A stretch of DNA of 64,000 bases, taken from the NCBI GenBank assembly GCA_941918925.1, contig OW799234.1, forward strand, positions 131,916,895 through 131,980,894. The letters are read 5' to 3'. Source of the DNA: Phyto melanocephala (Eukaryota > Arthropoda > Insecta > Diptera > Rhinophoridae). The notes beneath the pieces were generated by a model. It had not been told where the DNA came from and did not search any database. It saw only the letters and a list, made by a program, of their open reading frames with translations. Position numbers and translations under genes: made by a program. The stretch's first letter is position 1. Each line of letters opens with the position of its first letter. Positions 1 through 14,233 of this stretch are shown piece by piece.

Positions 1-674
1 TCGGACTCAAACTTTGGCAAGTTGTTGGACACATACCAGGGAGTGTTTGCGGGTGGAAAAAAGTGGGCGGGGCCACGCCCATAAAAATTAGTTATCAGTT
101 TTAGCTACTTGCACTTGACCGATTTTTCTGAAACTTTGCACACATATCGAGCTGTTATGACTGAATAATTTTGTGATAAGAAAAGTGGGCGGAGCCACGC
201 CCCTAAAAAAGTTTTAATTTTGAGGTACTTGCACTGGACCGATTTTTCTGAAACTTTGCACACATATATTGAAGTCTCATCGTTATACAATTTCGTGATT
301 AGAAAAGTGGGCAGGGCCACGCCCATAAAAAAAGATATTATTTTGCGGTACTTGCTCTGGACCGATTTTTGTGAAACTTTGCACACATATTGAGTTGTCA
401 TGACTTTACAATTTCATGATTAGAAAATTGGGGAGTGCCACGCCCATATGAAATAAATTATCATTTTCAGCTACTTGAACTTCACCGATTTTTCTGATAA
501 TTTGTATACATATTGAGCTGTCATGACTATGCAGTTTTGTGATTAGAAATGTGGGCAGGGAAGCCCATTAAAAAAAGTTATAATTTTTAGTTTTTTGCAC
601 TTAATATTCAATTTAAATTCAGAATGCATTTTTATATATTAAGGGGCGTAGCAACGCGCGCCGGGTTTGGCTAG
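1..674 (+). mobile_element. Non-autonomous Helitron, copy A (5' end cut by window edge)
   Basis: The right end reads GGGTTTGGCTAG followed by T, the CTRR|T terminus of Helitrons, and is preceded by a GC-rich segment (GTAGCAACGCGCGCC) that can act as the 3' hairpin. The body is a tandem array of about 121-bp units, each with a GTGGGCGGGGCCACGCCC-like core and an ACTTTGCACACATAT motif; unit cores start near 63, 185, 307, 430 (degenerate) and 551. The same element is complete at 24031-24906 and inverted at 32208-32961. There is no Rep/helicase frame, so it is non-autonomous. The open frame seen here is only the repeat read through. Confidence 0.8.
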
Positions 675-3022
675 TATATATAAAATACAAATAATAAAGT
701 GTTGTGTATTTATCTGAAATTTTAAAATACTTTCAACAGATTTTTAAACGTTTAGGTGATTTTTGGGACTGAACATTTGAAGCTATGACCAATTATGTAT
801 CAAATTGCACTTTACACTTATTTCACACGAAGAGTGTTTGTCATTCAAATGTTATACTTTAAGGTGGGATATGATTTTAGTTGAAATATGTACATCATAT
901 ACCAAATTTCATAATTATCTGACAACCTAAAGTGCTAAAGGGTATAATAAAGATCCAGGTTGAAGAAGCTTTTACAGAAAAAGAGAAGGCTGTCAAGCAT
1001 AAATAATGTTTGTGAGAATTTCACATAATTTATCATTAAATGTTAATTTTCAAAGTCAAGATTGTATTTACGAAAAAGATTTATGATGTTTAGTTTTCAA
1101 AAACTTGAAAGGAGTGGCAAAAGAGCTGTATTTATTTGAATTCTTTTTGTAAAGTAGATAGATTGCAGTATTTGACTTATCACTGGATGGATTATCTAGT
1201 AAAAACAGTTTTATATGATGTGTTTGTTTTTTAAATCTTTAATTGACAAATACCAATAACCCTTAATAAGAATAGAAGATAATTTATTAGTAGGAGTATT
1301 TTTTAAGGTAAGATTAAGATTGTTTTCTTTTTTGGGTTTATTTACACTAATGAAACAAAGTAAATTCTTTTGTTATTTTCTCTGTTTTATTATTTTCTAA
1401 TATCTTTTGTAAAGTATCAATCAAAAACGAAGAAAATCAATCCGAAAACAAGCACTTGTTGTAGATGCAGGAGTATTACTTAACACTAGATGTCTAGGAT
1501 TATTTTTTATTTGAAAATAAAAAATTCTGTTCGTCTCGTTTTTTCTTTCTTTTAACCTTTTACATGTGATTAATTGCTTTTGAGCTATAATCTTTTTCTT
1601 TCCAGCCATTAATTGTAATTCTTTACAACGTGCAACAAGTGTAAAGTAGGGGCGTCTTTAAAAAATGTTTCTTGAAACCAAAAAAAAAAAATCCATTTAA
1701 CTGAAGTAACATTAGGGGTTCTTAAAGTGATTATAAAAAGGTCATTTGGGTTCATTTTGATAGTGTTTTTTTTTCTTTCTTGTTTATATATATTTTCTTA
1801 TAAGCTTTAATTAAACAAATTTTATGAGAATTTTCTTATACGAAAAACATTTTTTAACAATTTTTGAAATGTAACATTCATTGTGGGCATCGTTTAGCTG
1901 TTGTAACTATTTTTCTTATCATGCTTATCATCAAGCAAATAAATAACATTAAAGGTATTTCAAATATTTCTTTTATACTTTTTATGAGAAATTTAAGGTT
2001 GAAAAAATAAACGAAAAACCATTCAAATTTTTTAGCTGTCAGTATTTTTAAGGGTTCAGAAAATTATTTTTTAAAATCAATTTTTTATAACATGCTGTAA
2101 AGCGGAAATGAAAGAATATTAATGTTGGGCCAACTTTTTTGTAGCAAAAAAAAAAAGAGTTGCCTATGACTTTAAGGTTACTTTTCTGCAATTCCTTTAA
2201 TTCAAAATATTCAAAATTTTATATAATAGAAACATTTTGGCAATTTTTGGAAAAATATTAAGGAAAGTTGCCCCAAACTTTACTTGTAAGTACATAGTGA
2301 GTAGTAACCAGGGTACACTTATACAAGGTGGCGGTGCCAGCCCAGCTGACATTTTTTTTTGTGTTCTGGAGTATGTCAAACTACATATTAAAAAAAATAT
2401 TTCAACTTCGGAAATTGTCAAACTTCATACATAAAAAAAGAGAGCCGAAAATCGCTCTCCTTTACGCTATCACCTTATGTAATTACACCATGTAATTACA
2501 CATAGTAACGTATTAGATTAAAATTGTTAACAATTTTTTATATTGTATTTTAAAGTATAATTAATAGGTTATATAAATCATATTAAAAACATAAATATAA
2601 ATCTTATCTTATTCAAAATGTATGTTTATCTAAGGATTTGTCAAGCAAGTTTACATTATGATAATAACGTTGAAATAAAATATAAAAAAACAACAACAAC
2701 AAATTGTCATAAAAATATGTATGTATGTATGTACATGATTGTAATAGTGATACACAAAAATATATGCATGATACGAACGAATATTTTTATTTATCTACAG
2801 GTATTATTAATTAATTTTTTCAACATGTACGTAACACAATTATGAATCCAAAAAAAATGTAAGAAAGATTTTATGAAAACTAGAACTTACACAAAAGAAT
2901 TTGTAAAATTGCTAAAGATAAAAAAATATAATTAAAATTATAAATTTAACGATCAAAATCGTACGAAAAAAATAAAAAGAAATCTTTGATTTTGTAGTAT
3001 TTTTAAGGTCCTTAGACAATTA
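675..3022. other. AT-rich non-coding stretch, probably inside bazooka intron 1
   Basis: No coding frame with fly-like content was found on either strand. A hairpin GAGAGC-CGAAAATC-GCTCTC lies near 2440-2460 and a short TGTAATTACA direct repeat near 2480-2500. If bazooka runs leftward from its exon at 4950-5069, this stretch is intronic. Confidence 0.4.
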
Positions 3023-3033
3023 GCTAGTGAATA

Positions 3034-3268
3034 ATGGTACAATTATCAGGTAGCCTCATGATTATTTTTTTCTCTACCTTAAGGTTTGACTAAGATGTCA
3101 AATTTTTTTATGTATGTGTATAGGTATATTGTGTACGTATATATTCTACCTCCAAAAAAAACACGCACAAACATTTGCTTTTTGACATTTAAGTCGTCGT
3201 TTTCCAGCAACAAAATACATTAAGAATTTTGTTGTTGCAGAACTGAGGCTACCTGATAATTGTACCAT
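3034..3268. mobile_element. MITE with 25-bp TIRs and 10-bp target duplication
   Basis: The ends are perfect inverted repeats of 25 bp (ATGGTACAATTATCAGG... at 3034-3058 and its complement at 3244-3268). The 10-mer GCTAGTGAAT flanks the element on both sides (3023-3032 and 3269-3278), with one extra A on the left. There is no coding frame inside. A 9-10 bp duplication is typical of Mutator-like elements, so a MULE-derived MITE is the best guess. Confidence 0.75.
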
Positions 3269-3338
3269 GCTAGTGAATGATGTAGTGAAATTTTTTATAA
3301 CAAGTGCAAAAAAGTCATTTGACAAGAACGTAGACACC

Positions 3339-3711
3339 AAGGCATATTCATACAGCTATATGCAACGGCGAATTAATACAACAAAGCAACTATTTAGGCG
3401 ATGTTTTCTGTTAAGGCCAATTCGTATATCAGGGTTGGAAAAGCAGTTATAATATGTTTAATTTAATAAAATTATATTAAAGGATATATATTTGTGAAAT
3501 ACATTATAAATATGGCAAAAGCATCAAATATACATACATTTTGTACATTTATTATCAAAAAAGTACACTTAACTTAATTGTTTAATTTCAAAATCAAATT
3601 CTCATTTTCTATCCCTGCATTAATAAATCGAATCAAGGCGAATTCAACAAATTTTGACAAAATCCTTTCCCATCAGCTGGGTTGATAATTTAACATTTAT
3701 GAAATAGCCAA
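3339..3711 (-). mobile_element. AAGGCGAATTC-type TIR element, copy 1
   Basis: On the minus strand this matches the elements at 35817-36138 and 36139-36504 over nearly their whole length. Shared landmarks are CAGCTGATGGG, TGTACTTTTTTGATAA, CCTGATATACGAATTGGCC and a terminal ATATGCCTT. The right (3711) end is approximate because the terminus has diverged. There is no transposase frame. Short overlapping open frames here are chance. Confidence 0.65.
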
Positions 3712-3796
3712 GACAACATTTTGGCCAAGATAATAAAAATCTCTAATCTCTAATATTTAACAAAATAATCAATTTACTTTGTTTGTTTTGATGGAA

Positions 3797-3985
3797 TAGG
3801 GGTCGCATCAGCTGATCGGAAAGCATAATGTCAAAATTTTTTGAATTCGCCTTGATTTATTTATGCAGAGATGGAAAATGAGATTTACGTTTCGCTATTA
3901 ATAATTAACTTAAGTGTACTTTTTTGATAACAAACATATTAATAATTAACTTAAAAGTACTTTTTTAATAACAAACATATTAAAT
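3797..3985 (+). mobile_element. Fragment of the AAGGCGAATTC-type element with an internal duplication
   Basis: This is similar to the preceding family from CATCAGCTGATCGGAAAG through TTGATAACAAACATATT. The segment of about 45 bp from AATAATTAACTTAA to AACAAACATATT occurs twice in tandem. Both ends of the element are missing. Confidence 0.5.
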
Positions 3986-4292
3986 TTTCAATGTGAACCA
4001 TTTTTTATTTTGGCTTAAGTTCATTTATTCTTTCATTTCTAATTTTATAATTCAAATTTAATTAAATTGTAACCATTTAAGTTACATAGTAGTATACCGA
4101 TAAAGAGTGCTGATGATGAAATCGTAGCTGATTTCGAAAATGCATTCCACTCGGCTGATATCGGAAATAATTTTAGAAAGAATATTCCTAAAATGGTTAC
4201 AATTTAATTAAATTTGAATTATAAAATTAAAAATGAAAGAATAAATGAACTTAAGCCAAAATAAAAAATGGTTCACATTGAAAATTTAATAT
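3977..4292. repeat. Fold-back element with about 103-bp arms
   Basis: The arm at 3977-4079 is repeated in inverted orientation at 4190-4292 with only scattered mismatches. The loop of about 110 bp contains a 60-bp segment (4103-4163) that recurs at 34087-34147 inside the mariner-like element. The structure looks like a fold-back transposon or a large palindromic MITE; no transposase frame is present. Confidence 0.75.
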
Positions 4293-7401
<3,109 letters not shown>

Positions 7402-8732
7402 ATGAAAGAAATCAATAAACAAATGCCTTCAAAACCGAAAAAACCAAAGATAATGCTAGAAGATAATAAATTTAAAGAAAAGTTACAACTTACCTCAAAT
7501 TCAAAAGAAATGTTTGAAAGTGTTGAAGAGTCGGTGAAGAAAAATATGATTCAAAATACTGAAGAATCTAATGCAGAGCAGTTAGAAGATGGAACTGAGT
7601 TGTCCCATGATGACGACGATGAAATGGATTTAAAAAGTTTTTGTAAATTGGATGCCGAAAAACACAAAAAGAAACGCAAGAAGGGCATTATATATATTTC
7701 GAATATACCCAAACACATGAATGTCACCCGTATCAGAGAGATTTTGGGAGAATATGGCAAAATTGGTCGAGTATATTTGCAACCGGAAAAGTTACCGGGA
7801 GGTAAGTTAAGGAAACTCGTAAGCATATTTAAAAACGATATTATGTGTTATGAAAATCAAGAGATGTTTTGTCAATAACTAGGCCTTTAACTAGGTCAAT
7901 AAAACTTAAACTAATCACATTATTTTTAGAACGTTACAAATGACAAGTACAATTGTCTTTAAAATAAACTTAATTTTATGGCAATATTTTTGCATTTGGC
8001 TAATATATCTGTGTAGTAAAAAAGTTGATTATTTCGGTTTTTATAGCGAAATTATTCTCTTTAAAATACAGACTATTATAAGAATTCTGCGCTGTATAAA
8101 TTAAAGACCGTATTGGTTTTGGTATATTTAGTTTTCTTATAAGATAAAATTATTTATTATTTCAAATGATATCGTTCGTTGAAAAAATTTCGGCAATAAG
8201 TTTTTGTTATAACTTCCTGTAAAGTTGTCCAAAATAGTTGATAATACGTCTTATTCTTTTTGGCACAGATTTATAATTCACGTCCGATACTAACAATTAT
8301 ACAATGTTTACATTTTAGTTAAATGGTTTATAAATTATTTTTTAAGGTGATGATAAAAAGAAGAAAAAACGTAAACCGTTTGCCCGCCACTTTACAGAAG
8401 GTTGGATAGAGTTTGAGTCGAAACGTGTGGCGAAACAAATTGTACCCCTTTTAAATAATAAACAAATTTCATCCCGTAAAAAATCTCAATTCTTTGATTA
8501 TCTCTGGAGCATGAAATATTTACCACGTTTCAAATGGTGCCATCTTACTGAACGCATGAACTACGAACAAGCTGTACACAAACAAAGACTTATGACTGAA
8601 GTCTCCCAGGCACGCAAAGAAACAACATTCTTCCAGAATAATTTGGACAAAAGCGAATTTATTAAGAAAAAGAAAAAACAGAAACAAAAAATAGAAGAGA
8701 AAAAAGTAAAAAAGCAACAGGAAGAAGTGTAA
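7402..8732 (+). CDS. ABT1: ABT1/ESF2-like RNA-binding ribosome biogenesis protein
   Basis: There are two exons, 7402-7801 and 8347-8732, joined across a phase-1 intron (donor G|GTAAGT, acceptor TTTTTAAG|GT), giving 261 residues. Residues 1-92 are charged and low-complexity, with an acidic run near 69-76. An RRM follows with RNP2-like IYISNIP at 97-103; its second half is in exon 2, after a lysine stretch, with the family motif GWIEFESKRVAK. The C-terminus is a basic coiled tail (KKKKKQKQK...). This layout matches ABT1 (animals) and Esf2 (yeast), nucleolar proteins of the small-subunit processome needed for early 18S pre-rRNA processing. The intron carries a dispersed repeat (8158-8250). A polyadenylation signal AATAAA lies at 8801. 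The start is the first ATG of the open frame. The gene is convergent with the transporter at 9332. Confidence 0.87.
8158..8250 (+). repeat. Dispersed repeat inside the ABT1 intron
   Basis: About 90 bp here (CAAATGATATCGTTCGTTG... to ...AAAATAGTTG) matches 55142-55222 (CAAATGATGTCGTTCGTTG...) in the same orientation with scattered differences. The parent element was not identified. Confidence 0.6.
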
Positions 8733-9331
8733 ATAAATAATGAAATTAAAGCAAATGTAAATAATATTAAATAAGTAAGATATCAACATGAAAATTTATA
8801 AATAAAACTTCTTTAAAAAATATATTTTCGTTACCAATAAAATCCAATGAAAATTTAGCACAAAAAATATACATGTTTGCTCTTAACGATAGTACTTGTT
8901 GTACAAGTTGTACTTGAACTGTCGTCAGAAATAAGAATTTGCAACTTTATTTAAATTTTTTTTTAAATTATTGCTCATTGCATTAAATTAAACAAAGTCC
9001 ATTACTAATATCTTGTCGAATAAAACAACATAAAAGTGCAGTTAGCTTTTGGTAAAGTCTTTATAACTTTTAATTTTATATTTATGTATGTAAGTACTTA
9101 TAAGCCTACGTACTGAGATTTATTTTTTTCTGTACAAATAATACTTATTAAACCAGTTTATATAAAAATTTTAAAAACGACAACAATTCATTACACTATA
9201 CATAATCAAACTTAAAATATAATTTACAATAATTTTTTTTTAACAAAAGGGTAAAATATCAATAACTATTTACATACAAAAGAGAGAATGAGAGGGGACA
9301 AGAATACTATTTTTTATATAAATACAAGTAC
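8733..9331. other. Convergent intergenic region with 3' ends of two genes
   Basis: This holds the 3' untranslated regions of the ABT1-like gene (polyadenylation signal at 8801) and of the transporter gene on the other strand. No further coding sequence was seen. Confidence 0.4.
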
Positions 9332-11197
9332 TTATTCTCTAAATTCTTTGATGATTTCAACAATACTTTCGTAGGTGCCCGTGATAATGCCTAAAATAGC
9401 TATCGCCAATATTAAGATATTTTTCAAATACACCCAAGTATTTAAGCCTTTAGGTCTTTGAGCCCTTAGGGCAAAGTCGACGAAAACAGGAAATATTAAA
9501 GCCAAAGAAGTGGAACAGAAAGCACCGATAAGCGATATAAATAAATGCAAATTAGGCACCAGCAAAGCAACTCCAACTGTATAGAAAAAATAAAAAAATA
9601 AAATTTATATGATCTATGATGTACCTATTCAAGGCGTATTTATTCATCAGGTAATCACAGTTCGGTGATGAATTTTTTTTTACGTTTTTTTATATGAAGT
9701 TTGACATTTTTTTTTAAGTAAATGGGAGAAAGGAGAGAATTATTTTGTGTTTAGTGAAGAAAATAATAATCAGCTGAGGAATAATTATTACCTGACGAAT
9801 AAATTTGCCTTAAAGTATTAGAAAAAATTTAGTGTTTACACTTACAGGTTAGTAGCACCATTACGAATCTTAAAAACACTTGTATAGTAATGGGATATTT
9901 TTGGGCACTAGCTAAGTTTTGTTTCATGGGTGGCCAAATGATTTTAATCATTATAAAGAATTGTATGGGATAACCAAAGAATACACCCAATGCTGCTGCG
10001 ATTTTAACAATTTGGGATAGTCTAAAAGTAAGTGTAAAAACGTATCGATTGTCAAAGGTTAGACCATCTATGTACATAAAAAAGAAATTTAAAAAATTAC
10101 TTACGTATTATCTGAATCCAGGTTTAAGGTAATACTACCCTCAACATCTTCTCCCCATTTCAGGTAACTTATAAAACCAGTTATAATAAAAATCAATGTA
10201 ATGCACACCATAGTAACATTTAAAACCCCAAAACGAGAACTGAATTTGTCCGGCTTCTTCATAGCATTACGTAGAGGTAAAATCAATGCCACGCCCTCAA
10301 AGGAAAACAGAGCAGTACCAAAGAATAATGACATTTGAGGACCATTAGTGAAAAGATGTCTCTCTGCTGGCAAAGGCATAGGACCATCAGTGAGCGCTAT
10401 GCTAAGAGTAGCTATCACACCAAATATAAGCGAAAAGCTGGCCAAAGCAGAAACAGGTGATATATATTTAAGGTTGGTCAACAGCGAAGGCAGCATTGCC
10501 GGTAGTAAACATAATAGCATAGTGAGATTGAAACTTATGCTGTAGCCATATGATTGAAAAATCTAGTGAAAGAGGGAGATTTTAAAGTTCTTTTAAAGCC
10601 ACAAATCGTGTGTTACTTATATACCTGAAATAAATTATCGGCTATAAATACAAAATATATGGAACAAAATCCGAATTGTGTTACACATAAAAACGTTTCC
10701 ACCATTACTCTCATAAGTTTGGCAAAACGTCTAAACGGCTTGGGACCGTATTCGAAACATTTTTCCACCGTAACGGGATAATCAAAAAATGTGGCACCTT
10801 TTGTACGTTCCACGGCCAATATAGAGCCAGCAATTAACATTTGTTCACAGTGCACACATATGACAGCTATAATGGGTAAAAATATTGTGGCTCCAACCAA
10901 GCCCCCATTTTTAAAAGCATCGCCCATGGCAAAAAGGCCAGCACCGACGCTGCCTTTGAAAAAATGCACAGCAGTTTCTATTTGGCTACAAAATGAAAAT
11001 TAATAAAAAAAATGAAATGTTTTCCTTTCTTTTACTTTAATTAATAAGATTATTCAATGGTATAGGTACCTGGTTCTATTATCTTTTTTGATTGAGGCTT
11101 CAACATCTTCTGCATTGGTGGCATCTAGCGTCTTTGGATTTTGTAATTCTAAAGGACTCTCAGTTTTTGGACTTTTTATATCCGATGATAGACCCAT
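9332..11197 (-). CDS. SLC36-like proton-coupled amino acid transporter 1
   Basis: There are five exons on the minus strand: 11070-11197, 10625-10985, 10105-10562, 9846-10021 and 9332-9576. All have GT/AG junctions and the frame is kept throughout, giving 455 residues. The protein starts MGLSSDIKSPK with a polar cytosolic N-terminus. After it comes the family signature HFFKGSVGAGLFAMGDAFKN (first membrane helix) and a series of hydrophobic segments typical of the 11-helix Aa_trans fold. Other family landmarks are GTALFSFEGVALILPL, the loop SYLKWGEDVEGSITLNL and GVFFGYPIQF. Members of this family (CG/pathetic-like proteins in Drosophila, PAT/SLC36 in mammals) move small amino acids with protons across plasma or lysosomal membranes; the substrate cannot be told from sequence. 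A paralogue lies at 39404-41135 with matching exon limits. A MITE sits in the last intron. Confidence 0.88.
9631..9811. mobile_element. AAGGC...CAGGTA MITE, copy 1 (in transporter intron)
   Basis: This 181-bp element has imperfect TIRs (AAGGCGTATTTATTCATCAG at the left, complement ending GCCTT at the right). It lies within the last intron (9577-9845) of the transporter gene and makes up most of it. It is related to the elements at 18976, 25390, 35525 and 56038. Confidence 0.75.
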
Positions 11198-12123
11198 TTC
11201 TATTACTTCTTAAGATTTTGTGTGCGTGATTGGAGTGTGGAAATTATCACAGTTGTTTTTGATTTTTAAAAATTAATTTTGTTCTTTTTTAAATTAAAAC
11301 TATAAATTAGGACCAGCCTTTTAAAGATGTTTGTCGTCTAAAATGATACAGAAATAGAGGGGAGAGATAAATTTAATTATGCAGTTAGAAAGAGTCAAAC
11401 TCAGTGATCTGTGATTTAATAAAAACAACAATAAACCGTTAACGGTATTTATACATATTTCTTTTTTAATGTTTATTTCAGTGTATTTAAATGAAATTCA
11501 TTGGATATTAATAAAAAGTGATAAAGATTTAAGAAATCTGCATCTACATACATACATACATACATACATACGTTGTTAATATTATTAAATTTAATAAAAA
11601 ATACTGATATAAATATATATGTATGTATATATGTATGTTTGTGTGTTTGTGTAAAGTAAATTTCTTAATCATAAAATTATTAAAACGATTTTGTAATTTA
11701 AATATAAATATTTTGATGTTACACACTTGAAACAGAAGACGTCAGACAGAAATCTTCAAATGCAGTTGGTATTTAATGATGACGATCAAAATGTAATCAG
11801 TTGCAGAAATCGGACACAGACTATTGATAAGATATTGTTTAAGTGTCCGCACAATGGATGACTTATTTTCCAAATTAATTTTTGATAAAAAAAAAATTTA
11901 ATAAATTCTCGAGTTATGACAACTTTTATGGTGCATATTTATGCACACTAATGATTCTGCTAAACGTTTTCATTAAAAAAAAAATAAAATAAATAAAAAC
12001 AAGAGAAAGAATAATATTTAAAAAAAAAAATTGAATATTTTTATTTTAAAATTGAATTTTTATTATTATTTTATGTAATTTATTTTTTAATAGAAAATGA
12101 TTTTCTTAACAAAAACAATTAAT
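11198..12123. other. Upstream region of transporter gene 1
   Basis: No coding sequence. It should contain the promoter and 5' leader of the minus-strand transporter gene. A CATA microsatellite spans about 11546-11571. Confidence 0.4.
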
Positions 12124-12257
12124 AACAAGTAAGAGTGTTATATTCGTCCGTGCCGAATCTAATATACCCTTTGCAACGTCTAGTCATGCAATAACAATTG
12201 TTTGTATCACCATTCATCTCATATGAAATACGTACATTTGTACATATCAAAAACATA
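12124..12257 (-). mobile_element. DINE-like element, end fragment
   Basis: The fragment starts AACAAGTAAGAGTG, carries the terminal hairpin region (ATTCGTCCGTGCCGAAT, one stem mismatch) and continues ACCCTTTGCAACGTCTAGTC. It is colinear with the ends of the complete copies at 26884 and 63011. The rest of the element is missing. Confidence 0.65.
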
Positions 12258-12358
12258 CATTGTCCCATTTTAAAAATATAAAATTATAAATCTAAAGCTA
12301 AAAAATCTAAATAAAAAATATTTAAAAAAAAATGACAAACGGATCATTTTGGGAGAAA

Positions 12359-12481
12359 AGTTGCGATAACTGAGGTTTGATTAAAGTTGCGTTAACTGAG
12401 TCAACAATGCAAACAATTTACGAGTTGCAATAATCGAGGAGTTGCGCTTATCGAGGGTTGCGTTAAGAGAGGAGGTACTGT
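12359..12481 (+). mobile_element. Pogo/Tigger-like terminus with five sub-terminal repeats
   Basis: Five spaced copies of a GTTGCG(A/T)TAA(C)TGAG-like motif run in one direction and end in GAGGAGGTACTGTA, the usual right end of pogo/Tigger-type elements with a TA target. No matching left end was found nearby, so this is a one-ended fragment or the other end is lost. Confidence 0.5.
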
Positions 12482-12823
12482 AAATTTAAACAGAAGTTAA
12501 AACTTTGATGTCACCACTACCTGTAACAACTGGTATGAAGACTTAAAGTGTGTGCAGATAAAACAATTTATGTAGACACAGTTGGTGCTCAATGAATAAA
12601 AATTTTGATAGTCCAACCACTCTAAGATATTAAAGTTGTACATACGTAATTATATGTTTTAATAAACTGTAAGATAATCAGAACCTATGTATGTATGTAT
12701 GTACTTATGTACTTTTTTAAACAGAAATAATTTGTCAGCAAGCAAACGTTTGTCGACATTTTCCATTAGTGCTAAAGGCACTTTGAAAAAAAAAATTATG
12801 TTAATTGGAATTGGTTTATCGTA
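12482..12823. other. Non-coding AT-rich spacer
   Basis: No gene or repeat family recognised apart from a short TATG tract near 12690-12705. Confidence 0.3.
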
Positions 12824-14233
12824 CACGCAAAGAAAAACATGCTTATGACATGATTACGACAGTCATATTATATTATCTATAACCATATTACTTTGTCTAA
12901 AACAAGTTATAGTCATATTTATTTAATTTCATAATACATATATTTTGTCATGTTAATTAAGCGTTTCTTAGAATTTTATTATTTTATGTTTACTCTTCGT
13001 AAAAATATCAATATGGTTGTAGTTAAAAAATAGTATGATTTGAAAAATTTTTTATGACAAAAATAACATTATATTTAAAAGCATTAAAAATTAGAAATAA
13101 TCACTAAATAATAGGTGAGAAAAATGTATGATTAAGCTAATATTTTTTTAAAATAATTTGATTTCAACTGTTTTCTTGCTGAATAAATATTTATTTTTTT
13201 TACAGTTTGAGATGTCAAAAAAATACACAAAAATTTTTTTAAAATTGGAGAAACTTGAAAAGAAACAAGAAAAAGTAAAAAACAAATATTGAAAAAAAAA
13301 ATTGCAATTAAAAAGGAAAATAAAACCAATATATGTAACTCAAAAAGGTAAAAGGTCGTCAGTTTATGTTTTACAGCAAAAGAGAATAATTTGCCGTAGA
13401 AAAAAGCAAAGTTTGTCGATTTCAATTGTAGTCATATATAAGGTGTGTTCCACATGCATAACGAAACACTCCGAACTTGTCCAAAGTTACCCAAAAGCGT
13501 TCCACATAACAATTTTTGTTCAATTATGAGAGTAATTGAGAGAGTAATTTTTTTCATTTCCTGTACAAATTTGCCCGAACTTTTTCTTTGGGTAAGTTCG
13601 GACAAGAATTTAACAATCAGCTGTTTTTTGTTTACATATGAAACTGAAAATTAATCAAAAAATTTGCAAAAGAAAGTTTAGTTTTTGTTAAAAAATATAT
13701 TAAAAAGCAAAATGGAAGGTTTTAATGAAAAAGTTAAAGTGGTAAATAATTTAGTGAATTCATATCTCCCTTGTTCTTTAAAATAAATACTTTAAAAAAA
13801 TTTACACTGGCTCAGCTTCTCTTTCAGTTCTTTTTAAATTATTTTTAACATCTGTTGGCAATGATGCAAATGTTTTGTTTTTATAATGTTATTGCTTTTA
13901 AGCGTCTAAAATCACTTAAATAGATTTTAATTTAAAAAGTAAGCACCATTAGTATTACAAGAAGTGCAAAAATGGTTTTTTTGCGTTCCAGCAATTTTGG
14001 GTAGTTTTGGCAAATTTAGAGAGTAATTTTCATTTTACTCTCATTAGTCCGAACTTGTCCGAGATCTTGTGGAACACACCTTATAGTGAATGATTATTGC
14101 TTGATACTTTAATTAAACATAATAATAATAACTGGCAACCATTATATGTTTTAACCACAATCATACAATTCAATCATAGTAAGTATGTTGATCTTCGATT
14201 ATGATTACCACAACCATGTTTTTTGTTTAAGTG
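12824..14233 (+). mobile_element. CACGCAAAGAAAAA-type TIR element, copy C1, interrupted
   Basis: The left end CACGCAAAGAAAAACATG pairs with a diverged right end (CATGTTTTTTGTTTAAGTG), with TA flanking both sides. Copies C2 (41271-42209, opposite orientation) and C3 (42288-44462) share the interior. No transposase frame is present, so it is non-autonomous. A second element (13441-14081) is inserted within it; the uninterrupted sequence in C2 and C3 shows the empty site. Confidence 0.75.
13441..14081. mobile_element. AGGTGTGTTCCACA-type TIR element nested in C1
   Basis: AGGTGTGTTCCACA at 13441 is repeated inverted as TGTGGAACACACCT ending at 14081. TATA flanks both sides, consistent with a 4-bp (or TA-centred) target duplication. 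Internal GTCCGAACTTGTCC and GAGAGTAAT motifs are also repeated near both ends. No transposase is encoded; the short open frames are not gene-like. Confidence 0.75.

Noticed and set aside
2440..2465. Hairpin GAGAGC-loop-GCTCTC next to an A run, resembling a bacterial terminator
   Set aside because: The setting is insect nuclear DNA with no bacterial gene nearby; the match is short and probably chance.
7551..8789. Minus-strand frames opposite the ABT1-like exons
   Set aside because: They are shadows of the plus-strand RRM and lysine-rich coding sequence; their Phe/Leu-rich composition comes from reading AAA/AAG codons backwards.
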